From Marinobacterium_D sp050908845 (lineage in GTDB: Bacteria > Pseudomonadota > Gammaproteobacteria > Pseudomonadales > Balneatricaceae), in contig NZ_CP194171.1 of the NCBI RefSeq assembly GCF_050908845.1, positions 248,001 through 312,000 of the forward strand: a stretch of 64,000 nucleotides of DNA, read 5' to 3'. Position 1 is the first letter of the stretch. Every line of letters begins with the position of its first letter. Made by a program: the position numbers and the translations under genes. Shown piece after piece: positions 1 through 8,187 of this stretch. The notes under the pieces were generated by a model. The model did not search any database. It was not told the origin of the DNA and was given only the letters and a program-made list of their open reading frames with translations.

Positions 1-946
1 GCGCCTGCAGCGCCGCCAGGGCCGCCACCACCGTTTTGCCGGAACCCACATCCCCCTGCACCAGCCTTAACATTGGTACTGGCATGTTAAGATCCCGGGC
101 CACCTCCCGGGCCACACGCAGCTGCGCCTGGGTCAGTTCGAACGGCAGCCCCTTGATAAACGGGACACTCAGCTTCCCGGTCGCCTTGAGCAGCGGTGCG
201 CCCTGTTCGCGCACGCTCTGCCGGATCTTCAGCAACGACAGGTGATGTGCCAGCAGCTCCTCAAACGCCAGCCGCTGCTGCGCGGGATGTTTGCCTTCCA
301 GCATCTGTTCCTGATCTGCCGCCACCGGTGGCTGATGCAGATAGCGGATCGACTCGGTCAGCTCAGGCAGCTTCCATTGCTGGCGCAAGGTATCCGGCAG
401 CAGATCCTCTACGATGCCCTTGTCCAGCCAGCCCAACGCCTGCTCCACCAACGTGCGAATACGGCCCTGGGTCAGCCCCTCGGTCAGTGGATAAACCGGC
501 GTCAGAGCGTCATCGACACGCACGGCACCCTCGTCGGCAATCACCTTGTATTCGGGGTGCACCATCTCCAGTGAAGCAGGCCCCGGGCGCGCTTCGCCAA
601 AGCAGCGAATGCGCCGGCCCTGGGCCAGGCTGTTCTTCTGCGCCGCCGAGAAGTGGAAAAACCTCAGGGTGATCGAACCGGTGCCATCCTGAACCCGACA
701 CATCAACGCACGGCGGCGGCCGTGGGTGATATCGCTGGCAGCGATATGACCGACGATCACACCTTCGTCGCCGGGTCTCAGGCTGCCGATCGGCAACACC
801 CGGGTACGATCCTGATAGCGCAGCGGAAGATGCAGCAGCAAGTCCTGGATCGTCTCTATACCGAGCCGCTCCAGCTTCAGTGCCAGCGCCGTTCCCACCC
901 CCTTGAGTTCGGTGATAGGTACCGGTCTGGCTGAAACGGACAGCAT
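1..946 (-). CDS. recG: ATP-dependent DNA helicase RecG, N-terminal part (runs off left edge)
   Basis: RecG remodels stalled replication forks and branched DNA intermediates. From the ATG at 946 about 315 codons are open to the window edge. They cover the N-terminal wedge/OB region, with the family motif LHLPLRYQDR near residues 38-47, and end just after the Walker A box GDVGSGKT (residues 298-305). Most of the helicase motor therefore lies outside the window. The start codon overlaps the oxyR stop codon as TGATG, so recG is probably translated by coupling to oxyR. The oxyR-recG pairing is the order known in Pseudomonas. Nothing suggests a broken gene; the truncation is only the window edge. 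Confidence 0.95.
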   Translation of the reverse strand, partial: MLSVSARPVPITELKGVGTALALKLERLGIETIQDLLLHLPLRYQDRTRVLPIGSLRPGDEGVIVGHIAASDITHGRRRALMCRVQDGTGSITLRFFHFSAAQKNSLAQGRRIRCFGEARPGPASLEMVHPEYKVIADEGAVRVDDALTPVYPLTEGLTQGRIRTLVEQALGWLDKGIVEDLLPDTLRQQWKLPELTESIRYLHQPPVAADQEQMLEGKHPAQQRLAFEELLAHHLSLLKIRQSVREQGAPLLKATGKLSVPFIKGLPFELTQAQLRVAREVARDLNMPVPMLRLVQGDVGSGKTVVAALAALQA

Positions 947-1863
947 CAGGCGATATCCGCCACCGGCCCGGCCTGGTGGCACTCCATAATCGCCCGCATC
1001 AGTACTTCAATCGCCTGTGGACGCGGGAAGCTTGCGCGCCAGGCCACCGCCACGGTGCGCATCGGCTGCGGCTTCTTGAACGGTACGGTGGAGACCAGGT
1101 TGCGTGACGGATGACCTTCGATGGCGGAGATCGGCAGCACGCTGGTACCCAGCCCCGACGCCACCATCATACGGATGGTCTCCAGCGAACTGCCCTCGGT
1201 GATGGTGTGCTTGTCATGGAACGACTGGTTCAGCACCGGGCAGGCTTCGAGCACCTGGTCACGGAAACAGTGCCCCTCGCCCAGCAGCAGCATGCGCTCG
1301 TCGCTGATCTTGGAGCTGTCGATCTCTTTCTCTTTCGCCATCGGGTGCTCTTTCGGCAGCACCATCATGAACGGCTCGTCATAGAGCGAGCGGGTCAGTA
1401 CATCCGGCTCATGAAACGGCAGTGCCAGAATGATCGCATCGAGCTCACCGGTGCGGATCTTGCCACGCAGTACCTCGGTGAAGTTCTCCTCGATATAGAG
1501 CGGCATCTGCGGCGCCATCTGCTGCACCTTGGGCACCAGCTTCGGGAACAGGTAGGGGCCGATGGTATAGATCGCGCCTACACGCAGAGGGGACGCCAGC
1601 TGATCCTTGCCCTCTTTTGCCAGTTCACGGATCGCCTCGGACTGCTCCAGTACCATCTGCGCCTGGCGCACCACCTTCTCACCCACAGGCGTCACCCGCA
1701 CCGCGTTCTTGCTGCGCTCGAACAGGGCCACGCCGAGCTCCTCTTCCAGCTTCTTCACGGCGATCGACAGGGTGGGCTGGCTCACATAGCAGCGCTCGGC
1801 GGCATGACCAAAATGCTGTTCCTGCGCCAGGGTGACTATGTAACGAAGCTCCGTCAGCGTCAT
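946..1863 (-). CDS. oxyR: Hydrogen peroxide-sensing LysR regulator OxyR
   Basis: OxyR is a tetrameric cytoplasmic regulator that senses peroxide through a disulfide and activates catalase, peroxidase and related genes. The 305-residue product has an N-terminal winged helix-turn-helix (about residues 1-60, including AAERCYVSQPTLS). Its regulatory domain contains GHCFRDQVLEAC, which places cysteines at 199 and 208, the same positions as the redox pair of E. coli OxyR. It overlaps recG downstream and is divergent from the SDR gene at 1914, with only about 50 bp between the two starts. LysR regulators often bind such a space and autoregulate; no operator was defined here. Confidence 0.97.
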   Translation of the reverse strand: MTLTELRYIVTLAQEQHFGHAAERCYVSQPTLSIAVKKLEEELGVALFERSKNAVRVTPVGEKVVRQAQMVLEQSEAIRELAKEGKDQLASPLRVGAIYTIGPYLFPKLVPKVQQMAPQMPLYIEENFTEVLRGKIRTGELDAIILALPFHEPDVLTRSLYDEPFMMVLPKEHPMAKEKEIDSSKISDERMLLLGEGHCFRDQVLEACPVLNQSFHDKHTITEGSSLETIRMMVASGLGTSVLPISAIEGHPSRNLVSTVPFKKPQPMRTVAVAWRASFPRPQAIEVLMRAIMECHQAGPVADIA

Positions 1864-1913
1864 GCAGATTCCTCTGTTAAGATGTAAAGCCGAGCGATTG
1901 CGTGGAGATACGA

Positions 1914-2753
1914 ATGCAAAATACCCGGGTACTCATTGCCGGTTGTGGCGATGTCGGATCCGCCCTGGGACTGAATCTCGCCGCTGAAGGCGCCGAGGTG
2001 TACGGTTTGCGGCGTACTATAAACCAGCTCCCCGGGGCCATCCAGCCACTGGCCGGCGATCTATCCTCCGCCGACGGCCTGCCGGATCTGCCGGCCTGCG
2101 ATTACCTGGTCTACAGCGCCGCGGCCAAAAGCCGTGACCCCGAGGTTTACCGTTCGGTCTATGTAGACGGCCTCAGGCGCGTATTGAACGCGCTGCCGAA
2201 GCCGCCCCGCCACCTACTGCTGACCGGTTCCACCGGTGTTTACGCGCAGAAACAGCATGAGTGGATCGACGAGTTCAGCGCCACCGAGCCGGACAGCCCC
2301 ACCGGGCGCATCCTGCTCGAGAGTGAACACCTGGCGCTCTCATCGGGTCTGCCCGCCAGCGTGGTTCGTTTTTCCGGCATCTACGGACCGGGCCGCACCC
2401 ATCTGCTGAATCAGGTCCGTGCCGGCATCCAGGCACCGGAAGCCCCGATACACTATAGCAATCGAATCCATCGCGATGATTGTGTAGGTATATTAGCCCA
2501 TCTGCTCAGGATGGCGCGCTCGGGCAAACCTCTGGCCCCGATCTATCTGGCCAGCGATGATGCACCCACCCCGATCAGCGAGGTAATGGGCTGGCTGGCA
2601 AAACAGATCGGAGTGCAGATCAACGAGCGGCGCCCTGTTCGTCGGGGCGGCAGCAAGCGTTGCCGCAATCTGCGCATGAAAGCCACCGGCTACCCGTTGT
2701 TGTACCCGGATTTCAGGGCGGGATTCAGCGAGTTGCTGAGTTCAGAAGACTGA
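1914..2753 (+). CDS. SDR-superfamily NAD(P)-binding protein (YeeZ/NAD-epimerase-like)
   Basis: This is a 279-residue Rossmann-fold protein of the extended SDR/NAD-dependent epimerase group. The N-terminal dinucleotide motif is GCGDVGSALG, preceded by a hydrophobic beta strand (RVLIA). A TGSTGVYAQ segment matches the catalytic serine region, but the usual YxxxK is not evident, so catalytic activity is uncertain. I chose the ATG at 1914 because GGAG lies 6 bases before it; an in-frame GTG at 1902 would put that Shine-Dalgarno inside the gene. It is divergent from oxyR and converges on ppk1. The substrate is unknown; a sugar-nucleotide or housekeeping redox role is a guess. Confidence 0.8.
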   Translation: MQNTRVLIAGCGDVGSALGLNLAAEGAEVYGLRRTINQLPGAIQPLAGDLSSADGLPDLPACDYLVYSAAAKSRDPEVYRSVYVDGLRRVLNALPKPPRHLLLTGSTGVYAQKQHEWIDEFSATEPDSPTGRILLESEHLALSSGLPASVVRFSGIYGPGRTHLLNQVRAGIQAPEAPIHYSNRIHRDDCVGILAHLLRMARSGKPLAPIYLASDDAPTPISEVMGWLAKQIGVQINERRPVRRGGSKRCRNLRMKATGYPLLYPDFRAGFSELLSSED

Positions 2754-2763
2754 AAGGGAGGGA

Positions 2764-2790
2764 CTGACCCCGGCGCAATACCGGGGTCAG
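2764..2790. terminator. Hairpin between convergent SDR gene and ppk1
   Basis: A perfect 10-bp stem (CTGACCCCGG / CCGGGGTCAG) with a 7-nt loop lies 10 nt after the SDR stop and 10 nt before the ppk1 stop. It lacks a clear T tract on either side. It probably works as a bidirectional terminator or mRNA 3' stabiliser. Confidence 0.6.
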
Positions 2791-2800
2791 TGGATCGGGA

Positions 2801-4999
2801 TCAGCTGTTGGCGAGTTCGTTCAGCAGCTGCTGCTGGGCGCTGAAGCGCTCCTCACCTTCCGCCGGCTGGCTCAGCGTATAGCTGCCATCGGAGTGCAAC
2901 TCCCAGCTCTGGCAGTTATCCTGCAGGTAGTAGCCCAGTTCGTTGCGGATCCGCTCGGCGTGCTTGCCGTAGAGTTCAAAGCCGGTCTCGACACGGTTGA
3001 GCATGTTGCGCTCCATCCAGTCGGCACTGGAACAGATCACCGTCGGCTTGCCTGCGTTGGCGAACCAGTAGACCCGGGTATGCTCCAGGAAACGCCCGAT
3101 GATCGAACGCACGCGGATATTTTCGGAGATACCGGGCAGACCGGGACGCAGACGGCACATGCCGCGGATAATCAGGTCGATCTTTACCCCCGCCTGAGAC
3201 GCTTCGTACAGAACGCGGATCAGCTTCGGCTCGGTCAGACCATTCACCTTGATGATGATGTGCGCTTCCTTGCCCGCCTTGGCGTTGCGCATCTCGTTCT
3301 GCATCAGCTCGATCATCTTGGCGTGCAGGGTGAACGGCGCATTGTAGAGCTTCTGCAGCTTCTGGATCTTGCCCATGCCGGTGAGCTGCTGGAAGATCTT
3401 GTGCACATCCTCACCGACCTGATCATCGGCGGTCATGTAGCTGTAGTCGGTATACAGACGCGCGGTGCCGGAATGGTAGTTACCGGTACCCAGGTGACAG
3501 TAACGTACCAGCTTATTACCTTCGCGGCGCACCACCAGCATCATCTTGGCGTGGGTCTTGTAGCCGACCACTCCGTAGACCACCAGACAGCCGGCTTCCT
3601 GCAGGCGGCTGGCCAGCTGCAGGTTGCTCTCCTCATCGAAGCGGGCGCGCAGCTCGATCACCACCGTGACCTCCTTGCCGGCACGGGCCGCTTCCACCAG
3701 GGCGTTGACGATGTCCGACTTCACACCGGTACGGTAGAGCGTCTGCTTGATCGCCACGACCTCCGGGTCCTTGGCGGCCTGACGCAGCAGATCCACCACC
3801 GGAGAGAACGACTGGAAGGGGTGCTGCAGCAGCTGATCGCTGCGCTTGAGCGCCGCAAAGATATCATCGCTGTTCTTCAGCTTGTTGGGCAGGCCCGGCG
3901 TAAACGGCGGCCAGCGCAGATCCTTGCGCTCGACCAGATCCCGCACCGCCATCAGACGGGTCAGGTTCACCGGTCCCGTAACGCGGTAAACGTGCTCCGC
4001 CGGCAGGCTGAACTCCTCCTGCAGAAACTCGATCAGGTGCGACGGCGTGCGGCCGTCCACTTCGAGACGTACCGCATCACCGAATTTACGTGAGTGCAGT
4101 TCGCCGCGCAGGGTACGCGCCAGATCCTCGATCTCTTCGAAGTCGAAGGTCAGGTCGGCATTACGGGTGATACGGAACTGGTAGCAACCCTTCACCTGCA
4201 TGCCCGGGAACAGGGTATCGGCAAATTCATGGATCACCGATGACAGGAAGATCAGGTTATCACCGCCCTCGCAGAGCTCATCCGGCAGACGGATAAGACG
4301 CGGCAGGGAGCGCGGTGCCGGGATGATCGCCATACCGGTTTCACGGCCAAAGGCATCCTTACCTTCAAGCTCGACCATGAAGTTCAAGCTCTTGTTGACC
4401 AGGCGCGGGAAGGGGTGGGACGGATCCAGACCGATCGGGCTGATTACCGGCAGCAGTTTTTCGTTGAAGTACTCCTCAACCCAGGCGCGCTGCTCCGGGG
4501 TCCAGGCACCACGACGCACGAAGTGAATGCCTTCACGCTCCAGCGCCGGCAGCATGATATCGTTGAGAATGCGGTACTGGCGGTCGACGTTGACCTCACA
4601 GATCTCACGGATCTTCTCCAGCACTTTCTGCGGGTGCATGGCATCGGGGCCCACCGCCTCACGACCGTACTTGAGCTGGCGCATCTGCTCAGCGACCCGG
4701 ATTTCGAAAAACTCGTCCAGGTTGCTGGAGAAGATCAGCAGGAACATCAGTCGCTCAAGCAGCGGCTGCTCTTCATCCAGCGCCTGCTCCAGTACCCGCA
4801 CGTTGAACTGCAGATGACTCAGCTCACGGTTGATATAGAGCTCAGATGCCTTGAGATCCACCGGCGGCGTGTCGACATCGATTGGTTCGATGGTCGGCAG
4901 GATCTCGCGGCTTTCGCGCAATGCGACCGTCGCTTCGGCAGCATCCTGCTCTGTGTGTTCGGCGTCTGCCATTTCGGTTACTCCAGTCTGCAGCTCCAT
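2801..4999 (-). CDS. ppk1: Polyphosphate kinase 1
   Basis: PPK1 makes long-chain polyphosphate reversibly from ATP at the inner face of the membrane. The 732-residue product has the family's domain order: N-terminal helical domain (YINRELSHLQFNVRVLEQA), head domain, then two phospholipase-D-like C-terminal domains. The autophosphorylation and active-site histidines lie in GYKTHAKMM and YCHLGTGNYH. The start at 4999 has a GGAG Shine-Dalgarno; an internal ATG nine codons later (MADAEHTE) is also possible. It lies 21 nt downstream of hemB on the same strand and probably shares its transcript, including the Pho box at 6062-6090. PhoB control of polyphosphate synthesis fits known biology. Confidence 0.97.
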   Translation of the reverse strand: MELQTGVTEMADAEHTEQDAAEATVALRESREILPTIEPIDVDTPPVDLKASELYINRELSHLQFNVRVLEQALDEEQPLLERLMFLLIFSSNLDEFFEIRVAEQMRQLKYGREAVGPDAMHPQKVLEKIREICEVNVDRQYRILNDIMLPALEREGIHFVRRGAWTPEQRAWVEEYFNEKLLPVISPIGLDPSHPFPRLVNKSLNFMVELEGKDAFGRETGMAIIPAPRSLPRLIRLPDELCEGGDNLIFLSSVIHEFADTLFPGMQVKGCYQFRITRNADLTFDFEEIEDLARTLRGELHSRKFGDAVRLEVDGRTPSHLIEFLQEEFSLPAEHVYRVTGPVNLTRLMAVRDLVERKDLRWPPFTPGLPNKLKNSDDIFAALKRSDQLLQHPFQSFSPVVDLLRQAAKDPEVVAIKQTLYRTGVKSDIVNALVEAARAGKEVTVVIELRARFDEESNLQLASRLQEAGCLVVYGVVGYKTHAKMMLVVRREGNKLVRYCHLGTGNYHSGTARLYTDYSYMTADDQVGEDVHKIFQQLTGMGKIQKLQKLYNAPFTLHAKMIELMQNEMRNAKAGKEAHIIIKVNGLTEPKLIRVLYEASQAGVKIDLIIRGMCRLRPGLPGISENIRVRSIIGRFLEHTRVYWFANAGKPTVICSSADWMERNMLNRVETGFELYGKHAERIRNELGYYLQDNCQSWELHSDGSYTLSQPAEGEERFSAQQQLLNELANS

Positions 5000-5020
5000 T
5001 GTCTCTCCGCCTAATATAGA

Positions 5021-6031
5021 TTAACTGTTCAGCAGGCGCGCCGCTCTCATGGCAAAGTAGGTCAGAATGCCATCGGCGCCTGCACGCTTGAACGCCATCA
5101 GCGATTCAAGCATTACGCTTTCTTCATCGAGCCAGCCGCTCTGGAAGGCCGCCATATGCATGGCGTACTCGCCACTGACCTGGTAGGCGAAGGTGGGCAC
5201 CTTGAGCTCACTCTTCACCCGTCTGACAATATCCAGGTAGGGCATACCCGGTTTAACCATCACCATGTCGGCACCTTCGCCCAGATCCAGCGCCACCTCA
5301 TGCAGCGCTTCGTCGCTGTTGGCCGGATCCATCTGGTAGGTGAACTTGTTACCCTTACCCAGGTTTCCTGCCGAGCCCACCGCATCACGGAAAGGACCGT
5401 AGTAAGCACTTGCATACTTTGCTGAATACGCCATGATGCGGGTATTCACAAAGCTGTTATCCTCGAGCTCGTCACGAATCTGGCCGATACGGCCATCCAT
5501 CATGTCGCTGGGCGCCACGATATCCGCGCCGGCCTCCGCGTGGGACAGCGCCTGGCGCACCAGAGTCTCGACAGTGATATCGTTGAGCACATAGCCGCGA
5601 TCATCGATGATGCCGTCCTGGCCGTGGGTGGTGAACGGGTCCAGCGCCACGTCGGTGATCACGCCGAGCTCCGGCACCGCTTCCTTGATCGCACGTACCG
5701 CGCGCTGCGCCAGCCCGTTCGGATTGAACGCCTCTTCCGCCATCTCGGACTTGGCACTGAGCGGTGTCACCGGGAACAGAGCAACCGCGGGAATCCCCAG
5801 CGCCGCCACCTCTTTCACCTCTTTTACCAGCAGATCGATACTCAGCCGCTCGATACCGGGCATAGAGGCAACCGACTCACGCGCGTTGCTGCCTTCGATC
5901 ACGAACATCGGATAGATCAGGTCATCGGGGGTCAGCGTGTTTTCACGCATCATGCGGCGGGAAAAATCATCCGCGCGCATACGGCGCATGCGGGTATCGG
6001 GGTAGAAGCGTTGACTGTTGGTGAACGTCAC
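5021..6031 (-). CDS. hemB: Delta-aminolevulinic acid dehydratase (porphobilinogen synthase)
   Basis: HemB condenses two 5-aminolevulinate molecules into porphobilinogen in heme synthesis. The product is 336 residues. Schiff-base lysines fall at K205 (YSAKYASAYYG) and K260 (MVKPGMPY). The metal-site segment reads DVALDPFTTHGQDG, without the cysteine triad of zinc enzymes, so this is the magnesium-type enzyme found in Pseudomonas. The start is a GTG at 6031 with AAGGA about 8 nt upstream. hemB is the first gene of a hemB-ppk1 unit. Its start lies 30 bp downstream of a three-repeat Pho box, which would place heme synthesis partly under phosphate control; that consequence is inference. Confidence 0.97.
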   Translation of the reverse strand: MTFTNSQRFYPDTRMRRMRADDFSRRMMRENTLTPDDLIYPMFVIEGSNARESVASMPGIERLSIDLLVKEVKEVAALGIPAVALFPVTPLSAKSEMAEEAFNPNGLAQRAVRAIKEAVPELGVITDVALDPFTTHGQDGIIDDRGYVLNDITVETLVRQALSHAEAGADIVAPSDMMDGRIGQIRDELEDNSFVNTRIMAYSAKYASAYYGPFRDAVGSAGNLGKGNKFTYQMDPANSDEALHEVALDLGEGADMVMVKPGMPYLDIVRRVKSELKVPTFAYQVSGEYAMHMAAFQSGWLDEESVMLESLMAFKRAGADGILTYFAMRAARLLNS

Positions 6032-6061
6032 GGTGTGTATCCTTTATCAGCTTCGCATTTG

Positions 6062-6090
6062 ACGACAGAATGATGACAGCAAGATGACAA
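6062..6090 (-). promoter_or_regulatory. Triple-repeat Pho box upstream of hemB-ppk1
   Basis: Read on the minus strand, three heptamers recur with an 11-bp period: TTGTCAT, CTGTCAT and CTGTCGT, separated by CTTG and CATT. The E. coli Pho box is CTGTCAT, four AT-rich bases, then CTGTCA(C/T). A possible -10 (TGATAA) begins 12 nt after the last repeat, the geometry expected for PhoB activation. The hemB start lies 30 bp further on. PhoB binding is inferred from the pattern only. Confidence 0.75.
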
Positions 6091-6226
6091 TCAGACGCCC
6101 TGCTGTCGATTCCGCCATGTTACCCCAATCACCCGGCAGTGAGTGCATCCAGAGTCGCTAGAAGCTGTTGCAAAAATATTGATCTCACTCAAAGTCGGGA
6201 AAGGATTTGCGGCAGTGCCGAAAAAT

Positions 6227-6269
6227 TAGGAAAAATTCCTATATCCATTTTTTTCCGCACTGCGATAAT
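6227..6269 (+). promoter_or_regulatory. Promoter of the candidate GGA-rich sRNA with palindromic activator-like site
   Basis: An extended -10 (TGCGATAAT, 6261-6269) has no good -35 hexamer before it, which suggests dependence on an activator. A palindrome TAGGAA-AAA-TTCCTA lies at 6227-6241. Its centre is about 42 bp upstream of the predicted start near 6276, the position of a class II activator site. Its sequence loosely resembles LetA-type boxes, but no canonical GacA box was found. Confidence 0.55.
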
Positions 6270-6275
6270 TACACC

Positions 6276-6424
6276 CATGGATCTCCTGTTCACGGACCGA
6301 ACAATCGGACGGCCAAGTAAGCATCGAAGGACAGCAGGACGCACGCAGGACGCGAACAGATGCAAGGGAAAACGGAAGCCATTTTAAGGGGGCGTATGAC
6401 GGAACATACGCCCCTTTATCTTTT
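6276..6424 (+). ncRNA. Candidate CsrA/RsmA-sequestering small RNA (RsmY/RsmZ/CsrB-like)
   Basis: This stretch of about 150 nt lies between hemB and the glycosyltransferase gene and carries its own extended -10 promoter and a strong terminator. It contains nine GGA motifs, starting at 6279, 6294, 6307, 6329, 6337, 6348, 6367, 6374 and 6401. Six of them have the ANGGA form preferred by CsrA/RsmA. At least two sit in hairpin loops: ACGGACC closed by GTTC/GAAC, and ACGGAA in the terminator loop. Two or three GGA would be expected by chance at this length. The density, size, promoter and terminator match RsmY/RsmZ-type RNAs that titrate CsrA. It has no name I recognise, and the exact 5' end is estimated. 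Confidence 0.7.
6386..6424 (+). terminator. Intrinsic terminator of the candidate sRNA
   Basis: A 13-bp stem (core GGGGCGTATG / CATACGCCCC) encloses the 6-nt loop ACGGAA and is followed by TTTATCTTTT on the plus strand. The opposite strand lacks a comparable T tract, so termination is of plus-strand transcription. The loop carries the ninth GGA of the sRNA. Confidence 0.85.
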
Positions 6425-6554
6425 CTGGCCCCGCCGCACCCGTTAAACCACACCCTCCCCGCTACACCTCCAGATAGACAGACGCCACAGAGCAGACTCA
6501 GGCCACTGCGCAGCCGCGTTCGGGTGGAGGAGATAGAGTTTCAGGACTGATCCG

Positions 6555-7607
6555 TCAGGAAAGCTGTTCGGCAAGCAGGCCGGCAGACTGAAAATCGCGC
6601 CATAACCGCGTGGAGAGATCCGCCACCGGCGCCTCGGCCCCCTGGGCCAGCCATTCCACCAGCGCACCGGCCGTATCCGGCCAGGGAAGAGGATCGGGAT
6701 TATCCCCCGGCAGCCAGCGGGCAACGGCATCAGTGGAGAGCTTGTTCATCACCTGTCCACGCTCCAGTTGCTGCAGCGCCCGGGCATTGGCAAGCTGCTC
6801 CACCTGCCCACCCAGAGGCTTCACCAGCAGTTTTTTGCCTGCCTGCAGGGTTTCACTGCACAGGCCAAAACCGGCATTACAGATCACCCCGTCGCAGCGG
6901 GCCAGATCCGCCTGGAAACCATCGCGGGAAAGCGGCCTGACCGACAGATTGCCCTCATCCAGTGGCGTGTCGACACGGGCATAGATCACAAAGCGGTAAT
7001 CGCTGAATGGCCTCAGCACCGCCTTGATATCCTCCATCGCCTCAAACGGCAGATACACCAGTATCCGGCCCGCCTCGCGAGATAACGGCAGACGCTGGGG
7101 TTCGATCAAGGGCGGAAGGATCGGTGCATTAAATGGGTGCCAGTGAACACCCACTTTCACGTCAGCCGGTGCAAACAGGCTCAGACAGGGTTTCAACAGG
7201 GGCGCCCGTTCGACACCGGGCACCCGGTAGCAGAACGCATACTGGTGGGCCACACCGATACTGCGCACCTTCTGCAGCTTCGCCGCCCAGGCGGTGACCG
7301 GCTCGAAGTCGGTCAGCACCAGGTCATAGCCGGACAGATCCAGCGCGCGCACGTCACGAATCAGCTCCGGGAGGCTGTTATCCCGCAGCGTACGGTAACG
7401 CTGCACCTTGCCCGCTTCGGTGACAAAGGTCATACCGCGGCGGGTACGATACTCACCGAAGGGTTCCATATTGAAGTAGGCATCCGCCGGACGGCCGCTG
7501 AACATGTAGTCGACCTCAAGCCCGGCCTTTGCCAACGCCGCCGACATCACCCGTGCCCGGGTAATATGACCGTTCCCCGTTCCCTGTACACCGTAAAGTA
7601 TCCGCAT
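6555..7607 (-). CDS. Glycosyltransferase, MJ1255/VC2487-like family
   Basis: The 350-residue product resembles GT-B glycosyltransferases related to MurG. The N-terminal glycine-rich motif GVQGTGNGHITRA marks the MJ1255/VC2487-type family. A C-terminal donor-binding region contains ICNAGFGLCSETLQAGKK followed by LGGQVEQLANA. No membrane helix is evident, so it probably works at the inner membrane surface. Its ATG directly abuts the stop of the PAP2 gene (TGAATG), so the two are translationally coupled behind the Pho box at 8188-8216. Pairing a glycosyltransferase with a lipid phosphatase under phosphate control suggests phosphorus-free glycolipid synthesis during phosphate starvation. That role and the lipid acceptor are inference. 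Confidence 0.8.
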   Translation of the reverse strand: MRILYGVQGTGNGHITRARVMSAALAKAGLEVDYMFSGRPADAYFNMEPFGEYRTRRGMTFVTEAGKVQRYRTLRDNSLPELIRDVRALDLSGYDLVLTDFEPVTAWAAKLQKVRSIGVAHQYAFCYRVPGVERAPLLKPCLSLFAPADVKVGVHWHPFNAPILPPLIEPQRLPLSREAGRILVYLPFEAMEDIKAVLRPFSDYRFVIYARVDTPLDEGNLSVRPLSRDGFQADLARCDGVICNAGFGLCSETLQAGKKLLVKPLGGQVEQLANARALQQLERGQVMNKLSTDAVARWLPGDNPDPLPWPDTAGALVEWLAQGAEAPVADLSTRLWRDFQSAGLLAEQLS

Positions 7608-8147
7608 TCAGATCAGCTCCCAGAGGTGTAGAGCCACCACGGCGGAGCAGACACCGAGCAGAATACCGGCAGCGATATCGCTGGGATAATGCACGCCCAG
7701 CAGTACCCGCGACAGACCGATCAGGCCGGCCAGGATAAACACCAGCGGCGCCAGCGGCGGGTAGAACGCGGACATGATCGTGGCAAAAAGGAAGGCTGCA
7801 GCAGCGTGCCCGGATGGAAAACTGAACTTGTCGGACGGCTTGATCACGGCCCTGAATCCGCTCAAGCGGTCACAGGGGCGGTCGCGGCGAATGGTGTTTT
7901 TCAGGATCAGGTAGAGCGGCATCTCCAGCGCGAAGGCCATCAGGCCCACCTGCAGGAAGATAACACCCTGCTCGCGCTCCCAGAGGGCGAAGCCCAATCC
8001 CACCAGCAGATACAACACACCGTCGCCCAGCCGGGAGACAAATCGACTTACCGGTGCCAACCCCAGGTTCCGGTGCAGATCATTGCACCAGTAGAAAAAA
8101 CGCGTATCCAGGGCGGTCAGTTTCTGAAGTCTGTTCATCGCAGTCAT
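7608..8147 (-). CDS. PAP2-family membrane lipid phosphatase
   Basis: The 179-residue membrane protein carries all three PAP2 signature blocks: KNTIRRDRP (KX6RP), FPSGH (PSGH) and SRVLLGVHYPSD (SRX5HX3D). Four to six hydrophobic helices surround them, so the active site should face the periplasm. Substrates in this family include phosphatidic acid, phosphatidylglycerol phosphate and undecaprenyl diphosphate; the sequence does not decide between them. An ATG at 8147 or at the fourth codon could be the start. It is the first gene of a two-gene unit with the glycosyltransferase and lies directly downstream of a Pho box. Confidence 0.9.
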   Translation of the reverse strand: MTAMNRLQKLTALDTRFFYWCNDLHRNLGLAPVSRFVSRLGDGVLYLLVGLGFALWEREQGVIFLQVGLMAFALEMPLYLILKNTIRRDRPCDRLSGFRAVIKPSDKFSFPSGHAAAAFLFATIMSAFYPPLAPLVFILAGLIGLSRVLLGVHYPSDIAAGILLGVCSAVVALHLWELI

Positions 8148-8187
8148 CCGCTTCTGTGCAGCCTGGGCACATTATTTGCGATCGCGG

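Noticed and set aside
6091..6260. Canonical GacA box upstream of the sRNA
   Set aside because: No TGTAAG-N6-CTTACA match was found; only a different palindrome is present.
6139..6387. Open frame of 82 codons ending at the sRNA terminator
   Set aside because: It begins with a GTG without a Shine-Dalgarno, is basic and low in recognisable structure, and covers the sRNA promoter. The GGA pattern and terminator explain the sequence better.
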